Below, one piece after another: positions 17,836 through 25,664 of a stretch of DNA of 64,000 nucleotides; position 1 is the first letter of the stretch, and each line of letters begins with the position of its first letter. Source of the stretch: Chlamydiales bacterium. Its GTDB lineage: Bacteria; Chlamydiota; Chlamydiia; Chlamydiales; JAJFMA01. Where the stretch lies: positions 124,001-188,000 of the forward strand of contig JAUXSF010000039.1 of the NCBI GenBank assembly GCA_030679955.1, read 5' to 3'. The notes beneath the pieces are model-generated. The model saw only the letters and a list, made by a program, of their open reading frames with translations. It was not told the DNA's origin and made no database searches. A program made the translations under genes and the position numbers.

Positions 17836-18264
17836 ATGGAAATTAACTTTAACATGGTAGGGCCGGTATTAGCGATGGCTCTAGCCTCTATTGGTAGTAG
17901 CATCGGCTGCGGCATCGCCGGCATGGCCTCGCATGCTGTGATGAGCCGCGTGGAAGAAGGACACGGCAAGTTCATCGGTATGGCAGCTGCCCCTTCCTCA
18001 CAGGCTATTTACGGCTTCATTTTGATGCTCTTGATGAGCAAGGCAATCCTAGCCGGAACACTTTCACCGCTTTCCGGTATTGCGATGGGCATTGGTAGCG
18101 GATCGGCTATCGCCTTGTCTGCAATATTTCAAGGCATGGTTTGCGCATCGGGTATTCAAGCTTCGGCAAAACAGCCTGCCGTGTTCGGTAAGTGCTTTGC
18201 AGCCGTTGGTATTATCGAATCCTTCGCATTGTTTGCTTTGGTCTTTTCATTGCTGCTCATGTAA
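17836..18264 (+). CDS. atpK: V-type ATPase membrane rotor subunit K
   Basis: 142-residue rotor-ring proteolipid with two hairpins (four helices), preceded by AAGGAGACC. The ion-binding glutamate is E128 in GIIESFALF. Residues S55, Q56 (PSSQAIYGF), Y59 and Q99 (IFQGMVCASGIQ) align by eye with T64, Q65, Y68 and Q110 of the Enterococcus hirae NtpK sodium site. The first hairpin lacks an acidic residue, as in V-type c subunits. Sodium coupling is a reasonable prediction. Last gene of the operon; fumC follows after 15 bases. Confidence 0.95.
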   Translation: MEINFNMVGPVLAMALASIGSSIGCGIAGMASHAVMSRVEEGHGKFIGMAAAPSSQAIYGFILMLLMSKAILAGTLSPLSGIAMGIGSGSAIALSAIFQGMVCASGIQASAKQPAVFGKCFAAVGIIESFALFALVFSLLLM

Positions 18265-18279
18265 TCGCAAGGGGTGTTT

Positions 18280-19659
18280 ATGAGGGTGGAAACAGATGGC
18301 ATCGGGCCGATAGAGGTTCCTGATGACAAGTACTACGGCGCGCAAACAGAACGCTCGCGTCTGAACTTTCCCATTGGTCAGCAGTTTATGCCGCTGGAGG
18401 TCATCTACGCCCTTGCCTTGATCAAAAAAGCCGCAGCCATTGTCAATTTTGACTTAGGTCTTTTATCCGTCGAAAAGAAGGATGTCATTGGCACGGTCTG
18501 TGATGAGATTCTAGACCATCAGCTAGATGAACATTTCCCCCTCAGCGTTTGGCAAACGGGTTCTGGCACGCAGACCAACATGAACGTCAACGAAGTCATA
18601 AGCAATCGTGCTATTGAAAAATTGGGTGGCAAGAAGGGATCGAAAGATCCAATTCATCCGAACGACGATGTCAATAAGTCACAATCGTCGAACGATGTGT
18701 TTCCGTCGGCCATGCACATTGCTGCGACATTGGCTATAAAGACACGCCTTAATCCGGCCTTAAAGCGTCTACGCGATAGCCTGCACGAAAAGTCGCAAGA
18801 GTTTATGCAGATCGTCAAGATAGGCCGCACGCATCTAATGGATGCCACGCCATTGACCTTGGGGCAGGAGTTTTCTGGCTACGTCAGCCAGATTGATCAT
18901 GGTATAAAAGCCATCGAGAACTGTCTTCCACACCTTGCAGAGCTTGCCCTAGGCGGAACAGCAGTAGGGACCGGCATTAATTGCCCCAAGGGCTATGCCG
19001 AAAGGATGATTCAGACACTGAACAGCTTGACTGGTCAGCAGTTTGTTTCGGCCCCTAATAAATTCGAAGCGTTAGCCGCCAATGATGCTGTCGTAGAAGC
19101 CAGCGGAGCCATCCGACGTATTGCCTGCAGCCTTATGAAGATAGCCAATGACATTCGTTGGATGGGCTCTGGGCCACGTAGTGGTATCGGAGAGCTAGAA
19201 CTGCCCGCTAACGAACCTGGCTCGTCAATAATGCCCGGCAAAGTTAATCCAACGCAGAGCGAATCTCTTACAATGGTTGCTGTGCAAGTAATGGGTTATG
19301 ATGCTGCGATAGCTATCGCCGGATCTCAGGGCAATTTTGAGCTAAATGTTTTCAAGCCGTTGATGATTTATGATTTGTTAACATCGATTAGGTTGTTGTC
19401 AGATGCTGTTGTCAGCTTTGAAGAGCGTTGTATTCGTGGCCTTAAGCCACGCTTGGATGTCATAAAGAGACATGTAGATAACTCTCTGATGCTTGTCACG
19501 GCGTTAAACACCGAGATTGGTTACGATAAAGCCTGTCAGATAGCCAAAAAGGCACATAGTGATGGTAGCACACTCAAGGAAGCTGCCGTGGAGCTTGGAT
19601 TTTTGACCTCTGAGCGCTTTGACGAGATCGTCGACCCCACCAAAATGGTTAATCTCTAA
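18280..19659 (+). CDS. fumC: Fumarate hydratase class II
   Basis: Converts fumarate and malate in the TCA cycle. About 460 residues. Signature motifs: [17 protein letters not shown], the [17 protein letters not shown] region, TALTLG-type [14 protein letters not shown] and the catalytic loop [19 protein letters not shown] is correctly spaced to ATG 18280; the frame is open two codons further to a GTG. It lies 15 bases after atpK on the same strand and may be read from the same transcript. Confidence 0.97.
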   Translation: MRVETDGIGPIEVPDDKYYGAQTERSRLNFPIGQQFMPLEVIYALALIKKAAAIVNFDLGLLSVEKKDVIGTVCDEILDHQLDEHFPLSVWQTGSGTQTNMNVNEVISNRAIEKLGGKKGSKDPIHPNDDVNKSQSSNDVFPSAMHIAATLAIKTRLNPALKRLRDSLHEKSQEFMQIVKIGRTHLMDATPLTLGQEFSGYVSQIDHGIKAIENCLPHLAELALGGTAVGTGINCPKGYAERMIQTLNSLTGQQFVSAPNKFEALAANDAVVEASGAIRRIACSLMKIANDIRWMGSGPRSGIGELELPANEPGSSIMPGKVNPTQSESLTMVAVQVMGYDAAIAIAGSQGNFELNVFKPLMIYDLLTSIRLLSDAVVSFEERCIRGLKPRLDVIKRHVDNSLMLVTALNTEIGYDKACQIAKKAHSDGSTLKEAAVELGFLTSERFDEIVDPTKMVNL

Positions 19660-19668
19660 GAAGAAATT

Positions 19669-19860
19669 CAGCCGCGAATGCGGCTATAGCATGTAGCCCC
19701 AAGCGTGAGCTTGGGGTATGTGATATATTGGCATTTAGCCGTGAATACGGCGACAGAATCACAAATCATCTCTGTCGCCGTTCACACGGCTCATTATTAA
19801 ATTGCTAATTCACCCCAAGCTCTCGCTTGGGGCTCCATGCTATAGCCGCATTCGCGGCTG
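19669..19860. repeat. Giant nested palindrome, 192 bp
   Basis: Bases 19669-19693 and 19836-19860 form a perfect 25-bp inverted repeat, and the pairing continues inward through 19696-19716/19813-19833 and 19737-19757/19771-19791. Each arm also folds on itself: GCCGC-GAAT-GCGGC, CCCCAAGC-GTGA-GCTTGGGG and GCCGT-GAAT-ACGGC. The stems are kept in both arms while some loops differ (GTGA against GAGA; GAAT against GTGA), the pattern expected if the small hairpins are selected. It starts 10 bases after the fumC stop. Function unknown; compare 38096-38355. Confidence 0.9.
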
Positions 19861-19885
19861 CATGCTGCACAGCGTAACTACAACA

Positions 19886-19967
19886 AAAGGAAAATATGGA
19901 CGCAAAGGCGCGTAGGCGCGAAGAAGGTGTTATTCCTTTGCGTCTTAGTGCCTTTGCGTTAAAATTT
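19886..19967. repeat. Family A palindromic array
   Basis: AAGGAAAATATGGACGCAAAG with words GCGCGTAG and GCGCGAAG on the left; CCTTTGCGTCTTAGTGCCTT and TGCGTTAAAATTTT on the right, ending at the mqnB stop. Together with the nested palindrome it fills the convergent gap between fumC and mqnB; no gene is seen there. Confidence 0.8.
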
Positions 19968-19968
19968 T

Positions 19969-20565
19969 CTAGCTTAATGTCAGAATCTTATGTCGAATGA
20001 CGTCAGATACCAACGACAGGTGCTTTTGGATGAGCTCTGGGCCGTTGAGATTACAGAAATCTGAAACTACTTTCCATTGTCGACACGGGACGTTTATCCG
20101 CTGGGCAGCCTGTGCAACACCATAGCCCTCCATGTCGACCAAATCAGCATGAGATACCAACTTAGCGCTAAAAGTAGGTAAGTGAATAGGGTATTCTGAT
20201 GACACCAAACGCACCCCTTCCTTTGCTAAAACAATTGGAGGGTGTACCATTTCATAGAGCTTTCTCGAGTGATTGTCGATACCATCTGGCAGCATTGGAT
20301 TATGCATAACTGATGAAACCTCAAAAATATCTCCTATGTTGAGAGTGCTTTTGAGGCTCCCTGCGCAGCCAAAATTCCATACTTCGGTCGCCTCCGCGCC
20401 ATAGCGCGCGATGGCACAAGCGGCAGCAAAGTTGCCCATACCGCTGATGACGATATGTCCTCGATCAAATTTGTAGAGGTATCCAGATTGAATTTCGATC
20501 GCTTTAAGGCTTTGTAATGTGTCTACAGCCTCGGGCATGACGGCAAAATGTATTAGTAGGGACAT
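19969..20565 (-). CDS. mqnB: Futalosine hydrolase
   Basis: Removes hypoxanthine from futalosine (or adenine from aminofutalosine) in the futalosine route to menaquinone. 198 residues of the nucleoside phosphorylase/MTAN fold: SGMGNFAAACAIARYGAE, NFGCAGSLKSTLNIGDI, VDMEGYGVAQAAQ and VSDFCN at the catalytic-acid position. It lies 6 bases after mqnD on the same strand. The pairing with mqnD makes the assignment firm. C. trachomatis has the same pair (CT262/CT263, recalled). Confidence 0.88.
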   Translation of the reverse strand: MSLLIHFAVMPEAVDTLQSLKAIEIQSGYLYKFDRGHIVISGMGNFAAACAIARYGAEATEVWNFGCAGSLKSTLNIGDIFEVSSVMHNPMLPDGIDNHSRKLYEMVHPPIVLAKEGVRLVSSEYPIHLPTFSAKLVSHADLVDMEGYGVAQAAQRINVPCRQWKVVSDFCNLNGPELIQKHLSLVSDVIRHKILTLS

Positions 20566-20571
20566 CGTAGT

Positions 20572-21423
20572 TTAGGTTTCCTTAAAGCTGCTCTCATAGT
20601 CAAAAAGCCAATCCTTATCACAGGCTGGCAGGAAGTCACCCTCGCGTGCGAGCTCAAGCAGTTTGGCTATGGCAGCACGGCCTCGATCGGAGATGCTAAG
20701 CGTTTCTTGATTGACAAAGAGCTCAATGTGTTTACGAATGACGTCTCGGTTTTTCTCGATCGCATGGTCTAGGACATATTGCAACGACGCATCAGGTCGA
20801 TCCATAGCGTATTGAAGCGATGCCTGAAGAGTTCTGGTGACATCATTGAGGACTTCTTGGCCCAGGCTACGTTTCGCAACTATGCCGCCCAAAGGCAGCG
20901 GCAGAGAATATTTACCTTCCCAAAGTTGTCCCAGGTCAGCGATTTCCACGAATCCGTTTTCCTGAAAGGTGAAACGAGTTTCATGGATGATTACTCCGCA
21001 ATCCACAATGCCACTGCGAACCAACCGAGGCACTTGATCATAATGACAATAGGATTTGTCTACAGTTGGATCAATTAAGACGTTGAACAGCAGGTTAGCC
21101 GTTGTATCAGCGCCAGGAATTGCGACTCTCATTTCATTAATTCGGTCGAGGTCGAACATCTTATTAGCGATAATTTTCGGACCATTTGAGTGACCGATGG
21201 CACATCCGACAGGCAACAGAACGTATTCGTCTAAGATATGGCCAAGGCAGTTCATAGAGGCCTTGGTGACCGGATACTTACCCTTTGCCGCCCATTCATT
21301 TAAGTGCTGAACATCTGCAATGACGGGGCAAATAGGAAAGTCTTTGCCGAGTAACCCCGAGACCCACGCGTGGAAGATATAAGTGTCATTGGGACAAGGG
21401 CTAAAGGCTACAGGCATTGGCAT
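20572..21423 (-). CDS. mqnD: 1,4-dihydroxy-6-naphthoate synthase
   Basis: MqnD converts cyclic dehypoxanthine futalosine to 1,4-dihydroxy-6-naphthoate. FSPCPNDTYIFHAW at the N-terminus, KASMNCLGHIL, LLPVGCAIGHSNGPKIIA and LPLPLGGIVAKRSLG are family motifs. The frame extends to a GTG at 21432, but AAAGGTGG is best spaced to ATG 21423. Upstream are only a single family B arm and degenerate DNA. Confidence 0.93.
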   Translation of the reverse strand: MPMPVAFSPCPNDTYIFHAWVSGLLGKDFPICPVIADVQHLNEWAAKGKYPVTKASMNCLGHILDEYVLLPVGCAIGHSNGPKIIANKMFDLDRINEMRVAIPGADTTANLLFNVLIDPTVDKSYCHYDQVPRLVRSGIVDCGVIIHETRFTFQENGFVEIADLGQLWEGKYSLPLPLGGIVAKRSLGQEVLNDVTRTLQASLQYAMDRPDASLQYVLDHAIEKNRDVIRKHIELFVNQETLSISDRGRAAIAKLLELAREGDFLPACDKDWLFDYESSFKET

Positions 21424-21474
21424 GGTATCCACCTTTGTATGAGCTTTAACTCATTAAACCCTACAAGGCGATTT

Positions 21475-21498
21475 TTCAAAAGGACGAAAGGGACCTTT
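21475..21498. repeat. Family B single arm
   Basis: TTCAAAAGGACGAAAGGGACC is one arm of the AGGGACGAA family without partner within 200 bases. Confidence 0.55.
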
Positions 21499-21504
21499 AT
21501 GCCC

Positions 21505-21600
21505 TCAAAGCCACTTTATTTGCTGACCCCAATTGCGGCGGGTAATGCCTTCTATAGCAGCTTGATGCTTATAATGGTCTTAAACAACTGCGGCGAAAAA
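21505..21600 (-). pseudogene. Decayed 3' fragment of a paralog of the 22395-22880 gene
   Basis: Reading the minus strand, HYKHQAAIEGITRRNWGQQI then stops, against FKHQAIERITRRNWGQEI at the C-terminus of the intact gene at 22395-22880. Further upstream the DNA similarity continues (a cgccgcagttgtttaa-like stretch against acgacgtgtgttaa), but in another frame and with a stop. So this is a broken copy of the last part of that gene, about 0.9 kb from it. The rest of 21600-21838 is AT-rich and holds nothing I recognise. Confidence 0.65.
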
Positions 21601-21838
21601 ATATCTATTATAGGCCTTAGCATATAAAAGCCCATGATATTATTTTGGAAGAAATTAATGCTTGCTATTTTTTATATCAAATGATATAACTATCCACATT
21701 GAAACAAAGTTAAATAATTTAAGCCGTCAATCTACTGATGTGATTTAAAAGCTGATTTAGTATCGAATTTCAATAAATCCTGAAGTAATAACAAAAGTTA
21801 CAGGAAAGATATCAAAAACCTTAAATAAGGAATCGAAT

Positions 21839-22213
21839 ATGGAAAATATTGGTGGAATAGGATCTTTTAGTGCTGCAGGTTCTATACCTGAGCAAAAATT
21901 GAAACTTAGTGCGAATCTAAGTGGGTTAACATTAAATCGCGCAGTGGAAGTCTTAAGCAAAGGGAAATTTGAATTTGATGACCAAATTGCTTGGATGGAA
22001 GATCAAGAGATTTGTGTTCAATCGAAAGCTGATTACAACTTTTTAAAAGATAACGTCCTTCGCATAAGCATTAATGAAGAAAGCCTCATCGAATCCGCTC
22101 GAGAAGGTAAACAGCAGTTAACGGAGCTTAAATCTGAGTTTACAATAATACTACTAGCTCATTATACTTTTCAAGTTATTGTAAAAACTGACCCTATGTA
22201 TACTGAGAATTGA
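21839..22213 (+). CDS. Hypothetical protein, 124 residues
   Basis: ATG 21839 follows TAAGGA. Soluble, acidic protein with mixed helix and strand pattern (LTLNRAVEVLSKGKFEFDDQIAW, then a strand-rich end FTIILLAHYTFQVIV). AT-rich compared with neighbouring metabolic genes and flanked by decayed gene fragments, so it may be recently acquired or itself degenerating. No family recognised. Confidence 0.55.
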   Translation: MENIGGIGSFSAAGSIPEQKLKLSANLSGLTLNRAVEVLSKGKFEFDDQIAWMEDQEICVQSKADYNFLKDNVLRISINEESLIESAREGKQQLTELKSEFTIILLAHYTFQVIVKTDPMYTEN

Positions 22214-22230
22214 TCATAATGCGTATGTAA

Positions 22231-22394
22231 TTAATTGTTGGTGCGAATCAGTTCTTCTAATGATGCTAATAATGTCTCGGCATTAAAGTCTAAAGCACAT
22301 TTAAGGTAATGGACTGGACCTTGTTCCCAGAACCCAGAGACTATCTAGGTTGTCAACTTTGGCAAACGTTGGGTAGTTATCTGGGGCTAATTCC
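22231..22394 (-). pseudogene. Frameshifted C-terminal gene remnant
   Basis: Directly after the stop at 22395, the minus strand encodes KELAPDNYPTFAKVDNLDS in one frame, and after a frameshift near 22325 continues as FWEQGPVHYLKCALDFNAE and ends TLLASLEELIRTNN-stop at 22231. Both pieces look like real coding sequence and neither has a start. I read it as the end of a decayed gene; the family is unknown. Confidence 0.5.
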
Positions 22395-22880
22395 TTATAT
22401 TTCCTGACCCCAGTTGCGTCGTGTAATCCTTTCTATGGCTTGATGCTTAAAGTGGTTAACACACGTCGTGACAGTGCTTGTAATGGAACCAAACATCATT
22501 GAGGCGAAGGCTATGTCCATGGTAAGAAAAGGCTGTGTGCTTGCAGCATTAATTAGGTATTCGATACTGCGTCCTGTAATGCTAGCAGGCAGGCTCTGAT
22601 AGTTTATTACGCGAATGACGACACGGATAATGTCCTCAAAAATAGCTGCCGGTAAAGCTGCTAGACGTAGAATGCCACGCAGGCCTCCGCTGAAGCACAT
22701 GCCCACCCCTAGTGATATCACAGCCACAGCGATAGCTGTAAGGGTGGTGTTTCTAGCTATTGCTTCAACACTTTCCAACATGGCGACGCGCTCGCGCACT
22801 GCCTGAATTTCTTTGTTTGAAGGGCCTCCTAACGCGACGCGTAAAGGAGATGGCATTTTACTGGCGATGTATCCAATCAT
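22395..22880 (-). CDS. Hypothetical membrane protein
   Basis: About 161 residues from ATG 22880 (a TTG lies two codons upstream). A hydrophobic helix pair near residues 48-75 (TLTAIAVAVISLGVGMCFSG) and another hydrophobic region in the middle suggest a membrane or membrane-associated protein. The C-terminal FKHQAIERITRRNWGQEI is repeated in the decayed fragment at 21505-21600. It starts 10 bases after the stop of the SDR-type gene upstream, so they are probably in one operon. Unknown function. Confidence 0.65.
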   Translation of the reverse strand: MIGYIASKMPSPLRVALGGPSNKEIQAVRERVAMLESVEAIARNTTLTAIAVAVISLGVGMCFSGGLRGILRLAALPAAIFEDIIRVVIRVINYQSLPASITGRSIEYLINAASTQPFLTMDIAFASMMFGSITSTVTTCVNHFKHQAIERITRRNWGQEI

Positions 22881-22889
22881 AACCAAAGG

Positions 22890-23702
22890 TTACCATTCGA
22901 GTTTTAAGAACTCGTTAAGGCCAGCTTTGTGTATTTTATCAGATGTTACGCGCTTATTGCCACCGTGCATGGTCTTTTGGGTTGGATCCCACGTAAACTC
23001 TGGCCAGCCCATGCGGGCGCAAATGGCATCATATAACTGCTTTCGGGTGATATGAAGGTCATTACAGGCATTATAGATGCCTGATAGGCCATGTTCAGCG
23101 GCGAACATAATCGCATTCACAATATCGTCCCGATGGCTGAGATTTGTGAAGTTTTGTCCTGTCCCCGGAAGTGTGCGGCCTACTTGCTTTTGTAGCCGTT
23201 CGACGATGTCACGTCCTGGACCGATGATTTCACCCAACCGCATAATACATGCGTTTGGAAGAGTTGACAAAACCTCTTCCGTTTGTGCCAAAATTTTGGC
23301 TTGTGGACTAATGGGAGTGAGGGGAGTCTCTTCGTCGACCCAATCGCCATCATGCTCGCCATAAACGGAAGTGCTACTGGTATAGATAACTCTGGATACA
23401 TTAGGAGCTTGCTCCATGGACTTTACGAGTGCTTGCGCTGTGTATAGGTAGGTTTCTTGATAGCTTGAGGAGTCTTTCGCAGCTACAGAGACAACGATCC
23501 AATCGTGGCCTTGCAATAGCTCCAGCAACTGATCTTCGTCTTTAAAATCTAATAACACAGCTTTGTGGGCTATTTGCTCTAGTTCTGTAAGACGACCAGG
23601 TGTGGTTGTGGTGGCAGTTACGAGAACGCCCTGGGCAGCCCAAGCTTGTGCTAAGGCACTTCCAATATATCCGCAGCCGATTACTAGTGCTGCGGTGGAC
23701 AT
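22890..23702 (-). CDS. NAD(P)-binding epimerase/dehydratase-like protein (YeeZ-like)
   Basis: 270 residues with a Rossmann N-terminus (ALVIGCGYIGSALAQAW, a GxGxxG-type loop), VSVAAKD, VIYTSSTSVYG with the SDR tyrosine region and EETPLTPISP. The sequence suits the atypical extended-SDR group that includes E. coli YeeZ. The usual YxxxK lysine is not obvious, so activity is unsure. Head of a tight same-strand cluster with the exonuclease gene (1-base gap). Confidence 0.75.
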   Translation of the reverse strand: MSTAALVIGCGYIGSALAQAWAAQGVLVTATTTTPGRLTELEQIAHKAVLLDFKDEDQLLELLQGHDWIVVSVAAKDSSSYQETYLYTAQALVKSMEQAPNVSRVIYTSSTSVYGEHDGDWVDEETPLTPISPQAKILAQTEEVLSTLPNACIMRLGEIIGPGRDIVERLQKQVGRTLPGTGQNFTNLSHRDDIVNAIMFAAEHGLSGIYNACNDLHITRKQLYDAICARMGWPEFTWDPTQKTMHGGNKRVTSDKIHKAGLNEFLKLEW

Positions 23703-23703
23703 A

Positions 23704-24396
23704 TTAGATTAATCCAAGTTGTAGCAGGCTTTCGCGCAGGCTGGCATTTTCTTCCTTCTCAAGGCTGCCACTTCCTGTTAACCAGGATAGGTAGTCGCTG
23801 GGAAGTTTCTGAAGGCTTGTACCGCGATGCTTGCCAAAGGGCATTTGGCGCATCAGCGTTGGGCGGGCCATTAGTTCAACAACGACGTCAATAGGGAGGT
23901 CATCGATCATCTGAAAGAAGACTTGCGCTAAGACCATGACGTCGTCCAAAGCCCTGTGGGCGTTGTTGGATGCTATGCCATAGATTTCGCGCAGGAACTG
24001 TAGGCTATGTCGTGGCAGGTCGGGGCGGTAGCGTCGTGCCCATTTCAACGAATCTAAAAAGCGCCACTCAGGCATTACGAGGCCATTGCGGGCATGTTCT
24101 TTTCTAAGAAAATGCACGTCAAAAGCATCGTTATTGTGAGCGATTAAGACCGCATCTCCTTCGCAGAATTCGGTAAATTCCTTGATGACATCAGGGAAAC
24201 CTGGAGCATCCTTAACCATCTCATCGGTGATATGGTGAATGTTAGTCGCTTCAGCGGGTATTGGGCGACCAGGATTGATAAAGCGGCAGAAGGATAGCTC
24301 TCGGTGCGGATCATAAGCGGCAATCTCGATAATGCGCTCATTCTCGGACGAGATTCCGGTGGTTTCTGTGTCGTAAAAGATGGGTCTTTTGGGCAT
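23704..24396 (-). CDS. dnaQ: DnaQ-like 3'-5' exonuclease
   Basis: DEDDh exonuclease, 230 residues. Acidic motifs FYDTETTG (D9, E11), AHNNDAFDVHFL and the final NNAHRALDDV with His and Asp are all present. After about residue 175 a small extra domain follows, MPFGKHRGTSLQKLPSDYLSWL, the quorum-regulated DUF3820-type module. C. trachomatis has a similar gene (CT261) between mqnD and the Mcsc chaperone gene, in agreement with the order here. Could serve as polymerase III proofreading subunit or in repair. Confidence 0.88.
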   Translation of the reverse strand: MPKRPIFYDTETTGISSENERIIEIAAYDPHRELSFCRFINPGRPIPAEATNIHHITDEMVKDAPGFPDVIKEFTEFCEGDAVLIAHNNDAFDVHFLRKEHARNGLVMPEWRFLDSLKWARRYRPDLPRHSLQFLREIYGIASNNAHRALDDVMVLAQVFFQMIDDLPIDVVVELMARPTLMRQMPFGKHRGTSLQKLPSDYLSWLTGSGSLEKEENASLRESLLQLGLI

Positions 24397-24399
24397 TTG

Positions 24400-24891
24400 T
24401 TATACGCGCTTTTGCTTTTCTTCTGCTTCTTTCTGTGCTGCGTTGGCTTTTGCCAACATTTCATCAAATGTCACGGCGCCGGCTGCTAAAGCTTCGACCG
24501 CTGGGGAGAAGGATTGGCAGATCGTTTTAAATGTTGCTAGGAAGGACTCCAAAATTGCTTCAGGGATCTCTTCTTCGTAAACTGGAACCATGCAGCGGAA
24601 GAAAACAACGCCGATCATTTCGTCCATACCAAAGCCGGGAACATCCAACTCTTTATTGAACATATGCAAGAGGCGTCCCATGTCTGAAACACGCTCAGCT
24701 GGCACATTGCAAGGTAAAAAGACTAAAAGTTGAAGAAGTCCGCTACCTTCGAAGATTCTAACAAAGAAGGGAAATTCGCGTTCGCCAACCTTCAATGGTG
24801 CGTAGATTTGGTTGGTTTCGCTTTGAATTTGTGAATCCAGGCCATGCTTCTGAAAGAACGGCACTAGTTGATCGTAGGTTAGCTTGAGCAT
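24400..24891 (-). CDS. Type III secretion chaperone-like protein (Mcsc/CT260-like)
   Basis: 163 residues, acidic N-terminal alpha/beta domain of the YbjN/T3S-chaperone type (DQLVPFFQKHGLDSQ, FFVRIFEGSGLLQLLVFLP, LLHMFNKELDVPGFGMDE) and a charged Ala/Lys/Glu tail. Its position directly before the exonuclease and two genes from mqnD is that of C. trachomatis CT260, known as the multiple cargo secretion chaperone Mcsc (recalled). Predicted to hold inclusion-membrane or effector cargo for type III secretion. No effector is adjacent. Confidence 0.7.
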   Translation of the reverse strand: MLKLTYDQLVPFFQKHGLDSQIQSETNQIYAPLKVGEREFPFFVRIFEGSGLLQLLVFLPCNVPAERVSDMGRLLHMFNKELDVPGFGMDEMIGVVFFRCMVPVYEEEIPEAILESFLATFKTICQSFSPAVEALAAGAVTFDEMLAKANAAQKEAEEKQKRV

Positions 24892-24918
24892 GTTCGGTCT
24901 CCTTAAAGGCCTAAGTTG

Positions 24919-25089
24919 TTAGTAGGCCATACCTGGTTGGAACGTATTTGCATGGCGTGTGATGCCAGGGTTATTAGTAGCAGGGATAGTGCTATAATCG
25001 TTTTCCCCTGGAGCACGATAGCAGCTAGTGCAAGTGATTCCCAGCACAGCAACAAAAAGTAGAACATTGAGTAGTCGTCTTGGTGTCAT
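24919..25089 (-). CDS. Small putative lipoprotein, 56 residues
   Basis: A short frame with start MTPRRLLNVLLFVAVLGITC and stop at 24919. It has a basic n-region, a hydrophobic helix and two possible lipidation cysteines (GITC at 20, TSC at 23), then CYRAPGENDYSTIPATNN and a short tail. CAGGA lies upstream of ATG 25089. It fits the gap between the chaperone and FliO-like genes on the same strand. Small but with clear lipoprotein form. Confidence 0.65.
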   Translation of the reverse strand: MTPRRLLNVLLFVAVLGITCTSCYRAPGENDYSTIPATNNPGITRHANTFQPGMAY

Positions 25090-25143
25090 AACGAATCCTG
25101 AACATTGTTGGTGTTGAAGGCAAAAGTATAGCGTCTATAAGGA

Positions 25144-25563
25144 TTAGAGTCTAGGGTCCTTGTCTGTCGTGAGGGGTTCATCCATTAGTTTGGAGAATGA
25201 GGTAGGTCTTTGTGCCGGCGCTGTAGGGAGATCTCCCAGACGTACTAGTCCTGACGGCGTTTCACCCACGATGAAACGCGAGCCTTCGATCTCGACTAAA
25301 TAGATCATGCTTCGAGGCCCCAAGGTCCGCCGCTCTGAAATACGTATGCCGCTTGTCGAGTTGGTTTGTTGCAACCGGGAATAAAGAAAACGTTTTAAAA
25401 ACCAGGCGACGATCAGCATGCCGATCAAGGTCAGCCCCAGCATAACGATCATGGTAAAGAACTCAGCCATGAACGAATCAGCGTTAGGATTATTGGAGTC
25501 TAGCAGATGCTGGACCATAGGGGAGTCTTTAGGAAGTTCTAGCAAAAACATCGGTAATCGCAT
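25144..25563 (-). CDS. FliO-like protein (flagellar/type III export apparatus)
   Basis: 139 residues: an N-terminal membrane helix (MIVMLGLTLIGMLIVAWFL at about 38-56), then a small beta domain with RISERRTLGPRSMIYLVEIE and FIVGETPSGLVRLGDLP, the FliO pattern of a 'LGP-x-x-x-hLVEh-x(5-7)-hG-T-x-x-G-h-x-x-L' motif and a final FSKLMDE. FliO assists FliP assembly in flagellar export gates. No other flagellar gene is in the window. It may be a stand-alone partner of a chlamydial secretion gate. Confidence 0.65.
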   Translation of the reverse strand: MRLPMFLLELPKDSPMVQHLLDSNNPNADSFMAEFFTMIVMLGLTLIGMLIVAWFLKRFLYSRLQQTNSTSGIRISERRTLGPRSMIYLVEIEGSRFIVGETPSGLVRLGDLPTAPAQRPTSFSKLMDEPLTTDKDPRL

Positions 25564-25664
25564 GATTGGTGTCCATTGGATGAGTGGTCAACGTGTAGAC
25601 TATCTCGGATCTCGATTTATTTTCTATTGAATGCTATGGTTTCGAGCAATTTGCCGAGGGATAT

